In this document: piece by piece, positions 52,606 through 61,936 of the stretch
How positions within the stretch are numbered: position 1 is the stretch's first letter
How the letters are laid out: every line of letters begins with the position of its first letter
Assembly (NCBI GenBank): GCA_963777595.1
Contig: CAVZRE010000016.1
Location: 1 to 64,000 of the forward strand
Direction of reading: 5' to 3'
Length of the DNA: 64,000 nucleotides
From: CAVVFX01 sp963777595
Lineage (GTDB): Bacteria > Acidobacteriota > Terriglobia > Bryobacterales > Bryobacteraceae
Notes under the pieces: model-generated
What the model was told of the DNA's origin: nothing
Seen by the model: only the letters and a program-made list of their open reading frames with translations
The model's database searches: none
Program-made: the position numbers and the translations under genes

Positions 52606-54021
52606 TCAGCCCCTCGCCCAATCGGTGTGAAAAGTGCCTTTGACATCGATTCGCTCGTAACTGTGCGCACCGAAGTAGTCGCGCTGGGCCTGTACCAGGT
52701 TGGCCGGCTGCCAGGAACTTCGGTAGCCGTCAAAGTATCCGAGCGCAGTCATGAAACAGGGCGTGGGCAAACCCAGCTTGACTGCGGCGCTGATCACTTG
52801 CCGCAAATCCTCCTCGTGAGCCACTAACTTCTTCGCTAGTTGTGGGGCCAACAGAAGATTCGCCACCCCGGGTTGATTGCGATAGGCCATGCGAATGTCC
52901 TCCAGCAACGCCGCCCGGATGATGCAGCCGCCGCGCCAGATTCGCGCCACGGCTTCCATGTCGAGGTGATACTCAAACTTCTCCGAACCGGCGGCCAGCA
53001 CTGCCAAACCCTGTGCGTAGGCGATGATCATCCCGGCATAGAGCGCGTGCCCCAGTTGATCGATGAAGACTCGATGGTCACCGTCATACGGCGGCACGGG
53101 TCGCGTGAATATTTCGCCCGCATCAGCACGCTGTTTTTCAAACACGGACATGTCCCGCATGGCGACCGCGAGGTCGATCGTGGGCATCGGCACCTGCAGT
53201 TCCATGGCGGTTTGCGACGTCCACATGCCGGTTCCGGTCTGTTTGGCAACACCCTGGATTTCATCGATTAACCGCTTGCCGGTTCCCGCGTCGCCCTTGC
53301 GGAAAATGCGCCCGGTGATCTCGACCAGGTAACTGTTGAGTTTCCCTTGATTCCACGCATTGTACACATCGCCCAGTTGGTCGTCACTCAGACCCAGGCC
53401 GCGCTTCATAAGATCGTAGGTCTCGGCCAGGAGTTGCATCATTGCGTACTCGATGCCGTTGTGGACCATCTTGACGAAATGCCCGGCCGATCCCGGACCG
53501 AGGTAAGTTACACAAGCGTCGCTGTTGACCTTTGCGGCGACGGCCTCAAGCAGCAGGCGCACGCGTTCGTACGCATCCTTGGGTCCACCAGGCATGATGC
53601 TGGCGCCGTGGCGCGCGCCCTCCTCTCCGCCAGACATTCCCACGCCGAGAAAATGAACGCCCTTCCCAGCCAGATTGCGAGCACGCAAGTCCGTGTCTTT
53701 GAAGTACGAGTTGCCGGCATCAATGATGAGGTCGCCCTTTTCGAGGTGCGGTAACAGCTCGCCGATTACGGAATCTACAGGCGGACCTGCAGGCACCAGC
53801 ATCATCACCGCGCGCGGCGAGCGGAGCAGCCCAATGAAGTCCTGCATGTTGGCGGCAGTTTGTATCTTGGTTCCTGCCGATTCTTTTTGCAACGCTTCGA
53901 CCTTGCTGGGGTCCTTGTCATAGCCCGCTACCGAAAAGCCGTGATCAGCCATGTTCAGTAACATGTTGCGGCCCATCACGCCCAGGCCAATCATTCCAAC
54001 TTCATTGCGTTTCGTTTCCAT
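52606..54021 (-). CDS. gnd: 6-phosphogluconate dehydrogenase, decarboxylating
   Basis: 471 aa, the normal length. The NADP fold is IGLGVMGRNMLLNMADHGF. GVGMSGGEEGARHGASIMPG and KMVHNGIEYAMMQLLAETYD hold the catalytic Lys and substrate contacts, and YFDGYRS is near the C-terminus. It converts 6-phosphogluconate to ribulose-5-phosphate and CO2, yielding NADPH, the second oxidation step before phosphoketolase. It is followed after one base by zwf and preceded by a 215-bp gap to glgX, which may hold a promoter. Confidence 0.94.
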   Translation of the reverse strand: METKRNEVGMIGLGVMGRNMLLNMADHGFSVAGYDKDPSKVEALQKESAGTKIQTAANMQDFIGLLRSPRAVMMLVPAGPPVDSVIGELLPHLEKGDLIIDAGNSYFKDTDLRARNLAGKGVHFLGVGMSGGEEGARHGASIMPGGPKDAYERVRLLLEAVAAKVNSDACVTYLGPGSAGHFVKMVHNGIEYAMMQLLAETYDLMKRGLGLSDDQLGDVYNAWNQGKLNSYLVEITGRIFRKGDAGTGKRLIDEIQGVAKQTGTGMWTSQTAMELQVPMPTIDLAVAMRDMSVFEKQRADAGEIFTRPVPPYDGDHRVFIDQLGHALYAGMIIAYAQGLAVLAAGSEKFEYHLDMEAVARIWRGGCIIRAALLEDIRMAYRNQPGVANLLLAPQLAKKLVAHEEDLRQVISAAVKLGLPTPCFMTALGYFDGYRSSWQPANLVQAQRDYFGAHSYERIDVKGTFHTDWARG

Positions 54022-54236
54022 AGAGATCTCCCTTCGAAGTCAGCGATTCCTGAACCGCGCGATGTCATGCCGCACTTGGGACCATCAGATTGACCCTAGA
54101 TCCGTAAGCGCAAGGTCATCTTTCTTGATCACGACCATAAAATCCGCGAAGGCGGTTGCCGCGGGCCCCAGGTCACCGATCGGATAAGAGTTGGAAAGGG
54201 AGGTGGGATGGAGAAGTATCCCAGCAGCTCGTTGAT

Positions 54237-56399
54237 TCATGAGGAAACTCCAACCGTCTCGCGGCGCGCCACCAGTATTGCTGTGGACCGCGATTCTACG
54301 CGATATGACTTTGCCTCATCCAATAGCGCCTCCTCACCAGCCGCATAGATATCTCGCGGCGGAGAAAGAAACGTGTCAATCGCCAGATGCCAACGGAACC
54401 CAGTTGGCGCTCCGGACAAACGAAAATCGGTCCCATCGTCTCCGGCATTGAAGATCAGGTAAAGCGCGGCTTGCCCACTCTCGTGGATCATACAAGCCAG
54501 TTCTTTTCTGTTGGGATCCCAGTTGGGCGGCCCACCTTGGGGGCTGAACCAATGGATGTCCGCATCCGCATAGAATTGCTCTTCACTCGAGGCCGGATGA
54601 GCCCGGCGAAAGGCGATCATGCCACGGGCAAAACGGTAAATCTCTCCATGCTGTTTCTGACGGGCCCAATCAATCCAGCTGGTTTCATTGTCCTGGCAGT
54701 AAGCATTGTTGTTGCCGCCTTGCGTCCGGCGGAATTCATCTCCGCCCAATAACATCGGCACACCGCGCGAAACCGGCAGGGTCGCCAAGAAATTCTTGAT
54801 CTGGCGTTTCCTCGCCGACTCGATCCGGGAATCCGTCGTCTCGCCTTCCACACCGAAGTTCTGGCTGAAGTTGGCGTCGTTCCCGTCACTGCTATTTTCC
54901 CCGTTCGCTTCGTTGTGTTTATACCGATAACTCGCCGGGTCGTTCAAGGTAAAGCCATCGTGGCAGGTGACAAAGTTAATGCTGGCATCCGGACCTTTGC
55001 CCGACCCTGCATAGATGTCCGCGCTGCCGCAGACGCGGCTGGCAAACAAACCGAGCATCCCTTGGTCGCCACGCCAGAAACGCCGGACATCGTCACGGTA
55101 CCGCCCATTCCACTCTGCCCAACGCCTCTCTGAAAAACTACCCACCTCGTAAGCCCCCGCGGCATCCCATGCCTCGGCGATCAGTTTAATATCCCTCAAG
55201 ATCGGGTCCTCGGCGATCCGTTCGAGGACCGGGGCGTTGGCCAGCAGTTTACCGTTGCTATCCCGGTCGAGAACCGACGCTGCGTCAAACCGGAATCCAT
55301 CCACGTGCATCTCTACCGTCCAGTAACGGAGTGCGGCCAAGATATGATCCCGAACGACTGGATGATTGGCGTTTACCGTATTGCCGGTTCCCGCGTAATC
55401 CTTGTAGTAACGTTTGTCGTCCGCGAGCGAGTAGAAGATCGCGTTATCCTGTCCCCGGAAACACAGCGTCGGACCTAGTTGGTTTCCCTCCGCCGTGTGA
55501 TTGAAAACCACATCCAGAATCACCTCGATGCCCGCCTTGTGAAGCGCCCGCACCATTTCCTTGAACTCCAACTTCTGCTGGCCCAAACCTCCCGAACTGC
55601 TGTAGGAGGCTTTAGGCGCAAAGAAGGCCACCGAATCGTATCCCCAGTAGTTCTTGAGCAATTCTCCGTTTTGCGGATTCCTGCGCGCGTTCGAGTTTTC
55701 ATCGAACTCCTGCAGCGGCATCAGTTCCACAGCGGTGACCCCCAGGGTTTTGAGATAGAGAATCTTTTCCATCAGCCCTCGATACGTGCCCGGGTGGCCC
55801 ACGCCAGACTGGGGGCGAATGGTAAAACCGCGAACATGCATTTCGTAAATGATAGTCTTGGACCACGGATGCCGCAGTGGCTTGTCTCCCTGCCAGTCGA
55901 AGGGATCGTTGACGAAGACACATTTGGGCATCGAGCCGGCATTATCCAGTTTCGAGAGAACCAGGTCTTTTTCCGGCGCCGACGGGTCGTATCCGAGCGC
56001 GGAGATAAAGTCCCACGCGGGCGGACTCGAAATTGCCGTGGCGCGGGGATCGAGAAGCAGCCGGTTGAAATCGAAACGATGTCCTTTGCCGGGATCGTAG
56101 GGGCCATCCACGCGATAACCATAGAGTTGCCCGGAAGCGATCCCCTTTACCCAAACATGCCATACGTCGCCAGTGCGGTCGCACTTTGAATCCAGATCGA
56201 TTGTCCGGGAAGGCGCTGCATCTTCGGGACGCAAGAAGAATTCCAAGCGCACGCGCGTCGCATTCCGGCTGAAAATGGCGAAATTGACCCCTCCGTCCCG
56301 CTCCTCGGTTCCAAATGGCAGAGGAGAGCCGCTGCGGACGTCACCGCGATCGGATGTCTGCGAGATGTAGTCATGCAACTCGCGTGGAGGAGATTGCAT
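54237..56399 (-). CDS. glgX: Glycogen debranching enzyme
   Basis: About 720 aa. An N-terminal CBM48-like domain (GTEERDGGVNFAIFSRNATR) precedes the GH13 barrel with DVVFNHTAEGN, nucleophile Asp in GFRFDAASVLDRD, acid Glu in LIAEAWDAAG and stabiliser Asp in VTCHDGFTLND. It hydrolyses the alpha-1,6 branches of phosphorylase limit dextrin. The ATG at 56399 overlaps the glgP stop by one base (TAATG) and is preferred to a GTG 12 bp upstream. It works directly with GlgP encoded before it. Confidence 0.93.
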   Translation of the reverse strand: MQSPPRELHDYISQTSDRGDVRSGSPLPFGTEERDGGVNFAIFSRNATRVRLEFFLRPEDAAPSRTIDLDSKCDRTGDVWHVWVKGIASGQLYGYRVDGPYDPGKGHRFDFNRLLLDPRATAISSPPAWDFISALGYDPSAPEKDLVLSKLDNAGSMPKCVFVNDPFDWQGDKPLRHPWSKTIIYEMHVRGFTIRPQSGVGHPGTYRGLMEKILYLKTLGVTAVELMPLQEFDENSNARRNPQNGELLKNYWGYDSVAFFAPKASYSSSGGLGQQKLEFKEMVRALHKAGIEVILDVVFNHTAEGNQLGPTLCFRGQDNAIFYSLADDKRYYKDYAGTGNTVNANHPVVRDHILAALRYWTVEMHVDGFRFDAASVLDRDSNGKLLANAPVLERIAEDPILRDIKLIAEAWDAAGAYEVGSFSERRWAEWNGRYRDDVRRFWRGDQGMLGLFASRVCGSADIYAGSGKGPDASINFVTCHDGFTLNDPASYRYKHNEANGENSSDGNDANFSQNFGVEGETTDSRIESARKRQIKNFLATLPVSRGVPMLLGGDEFRRTQGGNNNAYCQDNETSWIDWARQKQHGEIYRFARGMIAFRRAHPASSEEQFYADADIHWFSPQGGPPNWDPNRKELACMIHESGQAALYLIFNAGDDGTDFRLSGAPTGFRWHLAIDTFLSPPRDIYAAGEEALLDEAKSYRVESRSTAILVARRETVGVSS

Positions 56400-58945
56400 T
56401 ATCGCTGCCACAAGATTCTAGCTTCTTCGAGCGGAATCGCAACTCCTTCATAGAAAGGAATCACGCGCACCGTGTAATCCGCTGCCGCACGCTCCGCGCC
56501 AACCGTAGCGCTGTAAGCGTGGCAGCCAGGCGATGACGGCAGTTGTTCGACGTGCTGCATCTCCTGACGGAAGGGCGCCTTGCCTTTGACGCCGTCGGCG
56601 TATGATTCGACCCGCACTGCCTTGGGGTCGAGGCCATTCAAACAGACCTCAACCTTGAATAGGTGCTGCCCGCCGCGCGTCTCAACCTTAGCCGTGCCGA
56701 TATGGAGCGAGGACCACTTCTCTTCCAGACTGCGCCGCCAATCCACGATTTGCCTGCCGACTGCGCCGCTATTCGCCACTCGCGACTGATACGCCGCGGC
56801 AGCCGCGATGTAATGTTTCTCGGTGTATTCGCGGACCGCCCGGTTGGCGGAAAATTGGGGCGTCAAACGCGCCATGCTTTCCCGCATCCGGGAAACCCAT
56901 GCGGTGGGGATACCGTTAGCATCCCGTGTATAAAACTCCGGGATCACCTCGCGCTCCAGTAACTCGTAGAGTTTCTCCGCTTCCACCGCGTCTAAGCCGG
57001 GGTCGTTGCCGTGCTCCTGACCGTCGCCCAGTGCCCAGCCCAGGTCCGGCTCATAAGCTTCGGCCCACCAGCCATCGAGTTCCGAAAAATTGATTCCGCC
57101 GTTGACCAGCACCTTCATGCCGCTCGTTCCACACGCTTCCCATGGTCGCCGCGGCGTGTTCAGCCAGACATCTACGCCCTGCACCAGGTGCTCAGTCAAA
57201 TTCATGTCGTAATCACTGAGGAAAATGACATGGGGACGAGCCTCGGGTCGCCGGATGAAATGAGTCCACTCACGAATCAGATCCTGTCCGGCCTGGTCTG
57301 CCGGATGGGCTTTGCCGGCGAGAATGAGTTGCACCGGCCGCTGTGGATTGGTTAATAGGCGGAGAAGCCGTTCCGGGTCGTGCAGCAGGAGATTGGGTCT
57401 TTTGTACGTGGCGAAGCGTCGCGCAAAGCCCAGTGTCAACACATTGGGATCAAATAATTGCTTGGCGCGCTCAACCGCCCCGGGTGATGCACCGGAGCCC
57501 CCTAGTTGCCTGGACAATCGCTCGCGAGCGTACTCCACCAGAGACTTGCTGGCGTCGAGTCGAAATTGCCAGAGCCGCGAGTCGGAGACGCGGCGAATAT
57601 TCTGCTCCAGTGTTTCCGTGGTGCCCAGCCAGCGATCCTTTCCACACGCTTCCGTCCAGAGATCGTCGGCCGGAGCCGAGTCCCAGGTCGGCATGTGAAC
57701 TCCGTTGGTCACATGGCCGATGGGCACTTCTTCGACTGGCCAGTGAGGAAACAGAGGGGCGAAAAGCTCGCGGCTAACTTGCCCATGCAGACGGCTCACA
57801 CCGTTTACCGCGCCGCTGCCCCGGATTGCCAGATAAGCCATATTGAAGCTCTCCGACGAGTCGCTCGGGTTCTGACGGCCCAATGCCAGCAAATCATGTA
57901 GTGGGATCTCCAGCTTCTCCTCCGCATAACGGCCGAGGTATTGTTCGATAAGAGCCGGAGTGAAGCGATCAAAGCCGGCGGCTACCGCGGTATGAGTTGT
58001 GAAAAGGTTTCCCGGCCGCGTACTGGCTAGCGCGACTTCGAAGGGCTGCGCGGTTTCCTGCATGAAACTGCGGGCGCGCTCCAGCACCGCAAATGCCGCG
58101 TGCCCTTCATTCAGGTGACAGACTTCCGGATGGATATCGAGCGCTTCGAGCAGCCTCCAGCCGCCGATCCCGAGCAGCATCTCCTGTTTGAGGCGCAACT
58201 CCGGCCCGCCGCCGTACAACTCACTCGTAATCCCCCGATGCACGGGAAAGTTCGCCGCGTCATTGCTATCCAGCAGGTAAAGCTTGACTCGGCCGACCTG
58301 GACCTGCCACGCGCGCACCCAAACGGAGTAACCGGGCAAGGCGATCTCCAACCGCAACCACTCGCCATTTGCGTGGCGCAACGGCGTGATGGGTAATTGT
58401 CCCGGGTCGTTGTAAGGGTACAAAGCTTGTTGCGCTCCATCCCGATCGATCGCCTGGCGGAAATAGCCTTGTTGGTACAGCAACCCGACTCCCACCACCG
58501 GCACACCCAGGTCGCTGGCAGTTTTGAGTTGATCGCCGGCCACGTTGCCGAGCCCGCCAGAGTAAATGGGCAGAGCTTCGCTCAACATGAATTCCATGCT
58601 GAAATAAGCGACCGAGGTCAACGGGGATTGCGCATGATGTTGCTGAAACCACGCCGGCGCGTCCGAGGCCTCACGCTTGGTTCGAAGCAGCTCGTCCACA
58701 TTCTTGCGGAACGCGGCGTCACCCAGCAGGTGCTTGAGCTGGTCTCGCGAGGCCGTTTGTAACACGACCCACGGATTCTGCGTGAGGTCCCATAGGGTAG
58801 GGTCGAGGAGTCGCCACACTTCGTCGGTACGATGATTCCAGGACCAGTTTAGATCCAGGGCCAACTCAGCGAGAGAATCGATGCCTTCGATTCCGGTGGG
58901 TAGCAGGCTATATTCGGAGTTCTCGGCAGATGCTTGTTCACTCAT
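56399..58945 (-). CDS. glgP: Alpha-glucan (glycogen) phosphorylase
   Basis: 848 aa, of the shorter alpha-glucan phosphorylase type (TIGR02094-like) common outside enterobacteria. It has the N-terminal DUF3417-like segment (DLNWSWNHRTDEVWRLLDP), the glucan domain (YSGGLGNVAGDQLKTASDLG) and the pyridoxal-phosphate Lys in EACGTSGMKVLVNGG. It releases glucose-1-phosphate from glycogen ends, which Pgm, encoded upstream, converts to glucose-6-phosphate. It is transcribed with pgm, the lipoprotein gene and glgX. Confidence 0.94.
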   Translation of the reverse strand: MSEQASAENSEYSLLPTGIEGIDSLAELALDLNWSWNHRTDEVWRLLDPTLWDLTQNPWVVLQTASRDQLKHLLGDAAFRKNVDELLRTKREASDAPAWFQQHHAQSPLTSVAYFSMEFMLSEALPIYSGGLGNVAGDQLKTASDLGVPVVGVGLLYQQGYFRQAIDRDGAQQALYPYNDPGQLPITPLRHANGEWLRLEIALPGYSVWVRAWQVQVGRVKLYLLDSNDAANFPVHRGITSELYGGGPELRLKQEMLLGIGGWRLLEALDIHPEVCHLNEGHAAFAVLERARSFMQETAQPFEVALASTRPGNLFTTHTAVAAGFDRFTPALIEQYLGRYAEEKLEIPLHDLLALGRQNPSDSSESFNMAYLAIRGSGAVNGVSRLHGQVSRELFAPLFPHWPVEEVPIGHVTNGVHMPTWDSAPADDLWTEACGKDRWLGTTETLEQNIRRVSDSRLWQFRLDASKSLVEYARERLSRQLGGSGASPGAVERAKQLFDPNVLTLGFARRFATYKRPNLLLHDPERLLRLLTNPQRPVQLILAGKAHPADQAGQDLIREWTHFIRRPEARPHVIFLSDYDMNLTEHLVQGVDVWLNTPRRPWEACGTSGMKVLVNGGINFSELDGWWAEAYEPDLGWALGDGQEHGNDPGLDAVEAEKLYELLEREVIPEFYTRDANGIPTAWVSRMRESMARLTPQFSANRAVREYTEKHYIAAAAAYQSRVANSGAVGRQIVDWRRSLEEKWSSLHIGTAKVETRGGQHLFKVEVCLNGLDPKAVRVESYADGVKGKAPFRQEMQHVEQLPSSPGCHAYSATVGAERAAADYTVRVIPFYEGVAIPLEEARILWQR

Positions 58946-58984
58946 GCTATTTGCTCATCACTTTCTCTCGTAAGGTCTTCACGA

Positions 58985-59416
58985 TCAAAGAGCGCGGATT
59001 CGCTCGAAAGGCGAGGTTTCCCCTCGATCCGACTTCAGGACGAGTTCGTCTCCTTTGAACGCCTCGATCGTGCTAGAAGTAATTCTGTTCCGTAGATTCT
59101 CTTTTTCTGCACTCGTGACCCTTAGAGTAATAACCGCGCCGGCGATCTTCCACGTCCCGCGAATCGTACCTGTCACACCTGGAGAAAAAGTTCTGGCAAT
59201 GAATCCCGCGCCATGCAGTTCGCAGACGAAAGTGCCATCGCGATTGAGTGACATGTTCTCTTTCGAATTGCCCACCGTGCCTTCCCAGCGGCCGACGATT
59301 TTGGTCGAATACTCAGACTCCGGAATGGGGCGTGAATGTTGTGCGCAGGACGCTACACAAAATCCCAAGATGAGTACCGCGATTGGCCACGCCCTAGCCC
59401 CGAAATTGGCCTTCAT
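58985..59416 (-). CDS. Small lipocalin-like lipoprotein
   Basis: 143 aa. The signal peptide ends in a lipobox, VASC (Cys about 24). The rest is a beta-rich domain (IVGRWEGTVGNSKENMSLNR, GTIRGTWKIAGAVITLRVTS) resembling lipocalin-like or DUF-type barrel lipoproteins. The ATG at 59416 overlaps the pgm stop by 4 bp. It sits oddly inside a glycogen operon; its role is unknown and no specific family was recognised. Confidence 0.65.
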   Translation of the reverse strand: MKANFGARAWPIAVLILGFCVASCAQHSRPIPESEYSTKIVGRWEGTVGNSKENMSLNRDGTFVCELHGAGFIARTFSPGVTGTIRGTWKIAGAVITLRVTSAEKENLRNRITSSTIEAFKGDELVLKSDRGETSPFERIRAL

Positions 59417-61086
59417 GCAACCGGCCCTTTCATCGTCTTTACTCCAGGCGCCAAGGCGGCGTTCACCAACGTCTGGGCTTCCTCCAGGATGCGGCGCAGA
59501 TGATCTGCGCCCCGGAAGCTCTCCGCATAAATCTTGTAGATATCCTCGGTCCCCGATGGACGGGCCGCGAACCATCCGTTCTCAGCCGTCACCTTCAACC
59601 CACCGATTGGAGAGCCGTTGCCCGGCGCGTTCGTAAGAACCGCTTGGATTTTCTCTCCGGCCAATTCAGTCGATCGAACCTGCTGCGGCGAGAGTTTCTC
59701 CAGAATCTTTTTTTGCTCCGGCGTCGCCGGCGCCTCATCGAGATCGTCAACCGGCTCGCCGAAATCGTGTGTCAGATCGCGGTACAGTTCTCCAGGGTCG
59801 CGGCCCATCGCCGCTGTGATCTCCGCGGAAAGCAGGGCCGCTACGATTCCGTCTTTATCGGTGGTCCACACGCTGCCATCCAGCCGCTCAAAGGATGCGC
59901 CGCCGCTTTCTTCGCCTCCGAAGCCCAGTGAACCGTCGAGCAGTCCTTCGGAAAACCATTTGAAGCCCACCGGCACTTCGTACAGCCTGCGGCCAAGCTT
60001 CGCGGTCACCCGATCGATCATCGCGGTGCTCACCAGAGTCTTACCGACAGCCGCATCCTGGCGCCACTTCGGACGGTGTTGGAACAGATAGAAAATCGCC
60101 ACGGAAAGGTAGTGGTTCGGTGGCATCAAGCCGACGCTCTTGGCGACAATCCCATGCCGGTCATGGTCGGTATCGCAAGCGAAGGAAAGATCGAAGCGGT
60201 CCTTCATTCCGATCAATCGCATCATGGCGTACTTAGACGAAGGATCCATCCGTATCTGCCCATCCCAATCCACAGTCATGAACCGGAACGTGGGATCGAC
60301 CTCCTGGTCAACTACCGTCAGGTTCAAACCGTAACGCTCGGCGATACGTCCCCAATAATGAACACCGGCGCCGCCCAGAGGATCGACGCCCAAGTTGAGC
60401 TTTGCACCGCGAATGACCTCCATTTCAATGACGTTTCCGAGGTCGTCAATGTAAGGACCGAGATAGTCGTGCCGGTGCGTGGTGGAGGCGTTGAGGGCTT
60501 TGCCAAACGGAACGCGCTTCACTCCGTCCAATCCGGATTGAAGCAGTTCATTAGCCCGAGGTTCAATCCAACCGGTAACCGCCAGTTCGGCCGGACCGCC
60601 ATTCGGTGGGTTATATTTGAATCCGCCATCCCGCGGCGGATTATGTGAAGGTGTGATGACGATGCCGTCGGCGAGCCCGTTTTTTCTGCCGCGATTGTAG
60701 GTCAGGATCGCATGAGAGATTACCGGAGTCGGCGTGTATTCGTCTCCCTGTGCGATCATAACCTCCACGGCGTTGGCGGCCAGCACTTCGAGCGTACTGG
60801 CCAGGGCTGGCGCGGAGAGAGCGTGAGTATCGATACCAAGAAACAGTGGGCCATTGGTGCCTTGCCGCTTTCGATACTCACAGATCGCTTGGGTGATCGC
60901 GAGGATGTGATTTTCGTTGAAGGACCTGTCGAACGCGGATCCGCGATGTCCCGAAGTCCCGAAAATCACGCGCTCGGTGGGTACGGCGGGGTCGGGAATC
61001 TCAGCGTAATATGTGGTGACGAGCCTGGGAACATCAACCAGCGTTCCCGGCGCCGCGAGCTTTCCTGCAAAGGGGCTAATCTTCAT
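59413..61086 (-). CDS. pgm: Alpha-D-glucose phosphate-specific phosphoglucomutase
   Basis: 557 aa, full length. The phosphoserine lies in TPSHNPPRDGG, the Mg-binding loop is DTDHDRHG, the sugar loop is GEESGGASF and the phosphate loop is RPSGTEDIYK. It interconverts glucose-1-P and glucose-6-P, linking GlgP to Zwf in breakdown and to GlgC in synthesis. It is the first gene of a minus-strand operon with the lipoprotein, glgP and glgX. A palindromic candidate operator lies about 146-180 bp upstream. Confidence 0.94.
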   Translation of the reverse strand: MKISPFAGKLAAPGTLVDVPRLVTTYYAEIPDPAVPTERVIFGTSGHRGSAFDRSFNENHILAITQAICEYRKRQGTNGPLFLGIDTHALSAPALASTLEVLAANAVEVMIAQGDEYTPTPVISHAILTYNRGRKNGLADGIVITPSHNPPRDGGFKYNPPNGGPAELAVTGWIEPRANELLQSGLDGVKRVPFGKALNASTTHRHDYLGPYIDDLGNVIEMEVIRGAKLNLGVDPLGGAGVHYWGRIAERYGLNLTVVDQEVDPTFRFMTVDWDGQIRMDPSSKYAMMRLIGMKDRFDLSFACDTDHDRHGIVAKSVGLMPPNHYLSVAIFYLFQHRPKWRQDAAVGKTLVSTAMIDRVTAKLGRRLYEVPVGFKWFSEGLLDGSLGFGGEESGGASFERLDGSVWTTDKDGIVAALLSAEITAAMGRDPGELYRDLTHDFGEPVDDLDEAPATPEQKKILEKLSPQQVRSTELAGEKIQAVLTNAPGNGSPIGGLKVTAENGWFAARPSGTEDIYKIYAESFRGADHLRRILEEAQTLVNAALAPGVKTMKGPVA

Positions 61087-61231
61087 AACTCCACCGCCAT
61101 ATTCCCGACCTCACCGACAAGATAGACCTTCCGAGGTTGTGTTCATCTGTGCCAAACCTCAGTAAGCAGCTACGCGGCCAAATCGGCTCTTTGCGAACAA
61201 TAGACCTCAGGCCTGGAGCCGTCGCAGCGCA

Positions 61232-61265
61232 TGACCGTATGCGGTCACGTGACTTGTTACGGTCA
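61232..61265. promoter_or_regulatory. Candidate operator GTCACGTGAC-N6-CGGTCA upstream of pgm
   Basis: A perfect palindrome at 61244-61253, a 6-nt spacer and CGGTCA at 61260-61265. A further TGACCG at 61232-61237 is the mirror of CGGTCA at 61242-61247, so the site contains several CGGTCA half units. It lies between the divergent pgm (start 61086) and 61375 genes and could control both. Confidence 0.6.
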
Positions 61266-61374
61266 TTCAATCGACCGGAAAGTTTCTTCTGCGGGCTGTA
61301 GATGATTGCCGCGTCGTCGGGATTGGGCGCGGAGATGGCCCGCGTCGTGCAATTGCAGTTGCGGAACAATCACC

Positions 61375-61590
61375 ATGCAAAATCTCCACCGGGAAGCGGC
61401 GAAGCAACATGAACTCGCTGCACAAGCCCATCGCACTGCCGCGGAACATAACGAAAAAGGCGACAATCCGTCCGGCAACTGGCATAACCAACGCGCACTC
61501 GAATATTCCGACCGAGCCTACACGCTGGCAAAAGAAGCTGAGAGCAAGTCAGGAAAGATAGGGAGTCTCGAAAATGTCTACGCGCTATAA
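61375..61590 (+). CDS. Small helical protein with His heptads
   Basis: 71 aa. The first 25 residues have His at positions 5, 12 and 19 (HREAAKQ, then HELAAQA, then HRTAAEH), a heptad spacing that places them on one helix face. The rest (NQRALEYSDRAYTLAKEAES) is also helical. It is paralogous to the next protein, whose start it overlaps by 17 bp. No signal peptide or known family; a coiled coil with metal or proton sensitivity is a guess. Confidence 0.6.
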   Translation: MQNLHREAAKQHELAAQAHRTAAEHNEKGDNPSGNWHNQRALEYSDRAYTLAKEAESKSGKIGSLENVYAL

Positions 61591-61936
61591 CAATGGATCG
61601 CATTACGAGAATCACCAGCGAGCCGCCGAGTTACACGAGAATGCCGCACATGCACATCTGAGTGCCGCGGAAGCCCATGAGAAGCAGGATCACGAAACCG
61701 GCCAGGAACTCTCCAGGCAAGCTTTGGAGCATTCCCGGCTGGCCTATGAGCACACAGGCGAAGCTCGGCAGAACGGGCTGAATGAACATGGCTTCGCGAT
61801 GTTTGGCCACCGCGAGATCGCGGCGCTGGCTCATCATCTCTGGGAATTGAGAGGCTGTCCGGAAGGGTCTCCTGACGAAGACTGGGCCCATGCCGCGCAG
61901 CAATTGAGGGATCGCAAAGAAAGTCACCAGCAGTGA
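61574..61936 (+). CDS. His-rich helical protein with C-terminal DUF2934
   Basis: 120 aa with more than ten His. Residues 10-70 repeat the heptad design of its neighbour (HQRAAEL, HENAAHA, HLSAAEA, with ALEHSRLAYEHTGEA aligning to ALEYSDRAYTLAKEA). Residues 78-112 (HREIAALAHHLWELRGCPEG...DEDWAHAAQQL) are a DUF2934 domain, the same kind as at the C-terminus of the proton ATPase at 37560. It overlaps the DUF3300 gene by 4 bp (GTGA). Confidence 0.65.
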   Translation: MSTRYNNGSHYENHQRAAELHENAAHAHLSAAEAHEKQDHETGQELSRQALEHSRLAYEHTGEARQNGLNEHGFAMFGHREIAALAHHLWELRGCPEGSPDEDWAHAAQQLRDRKESHQQ

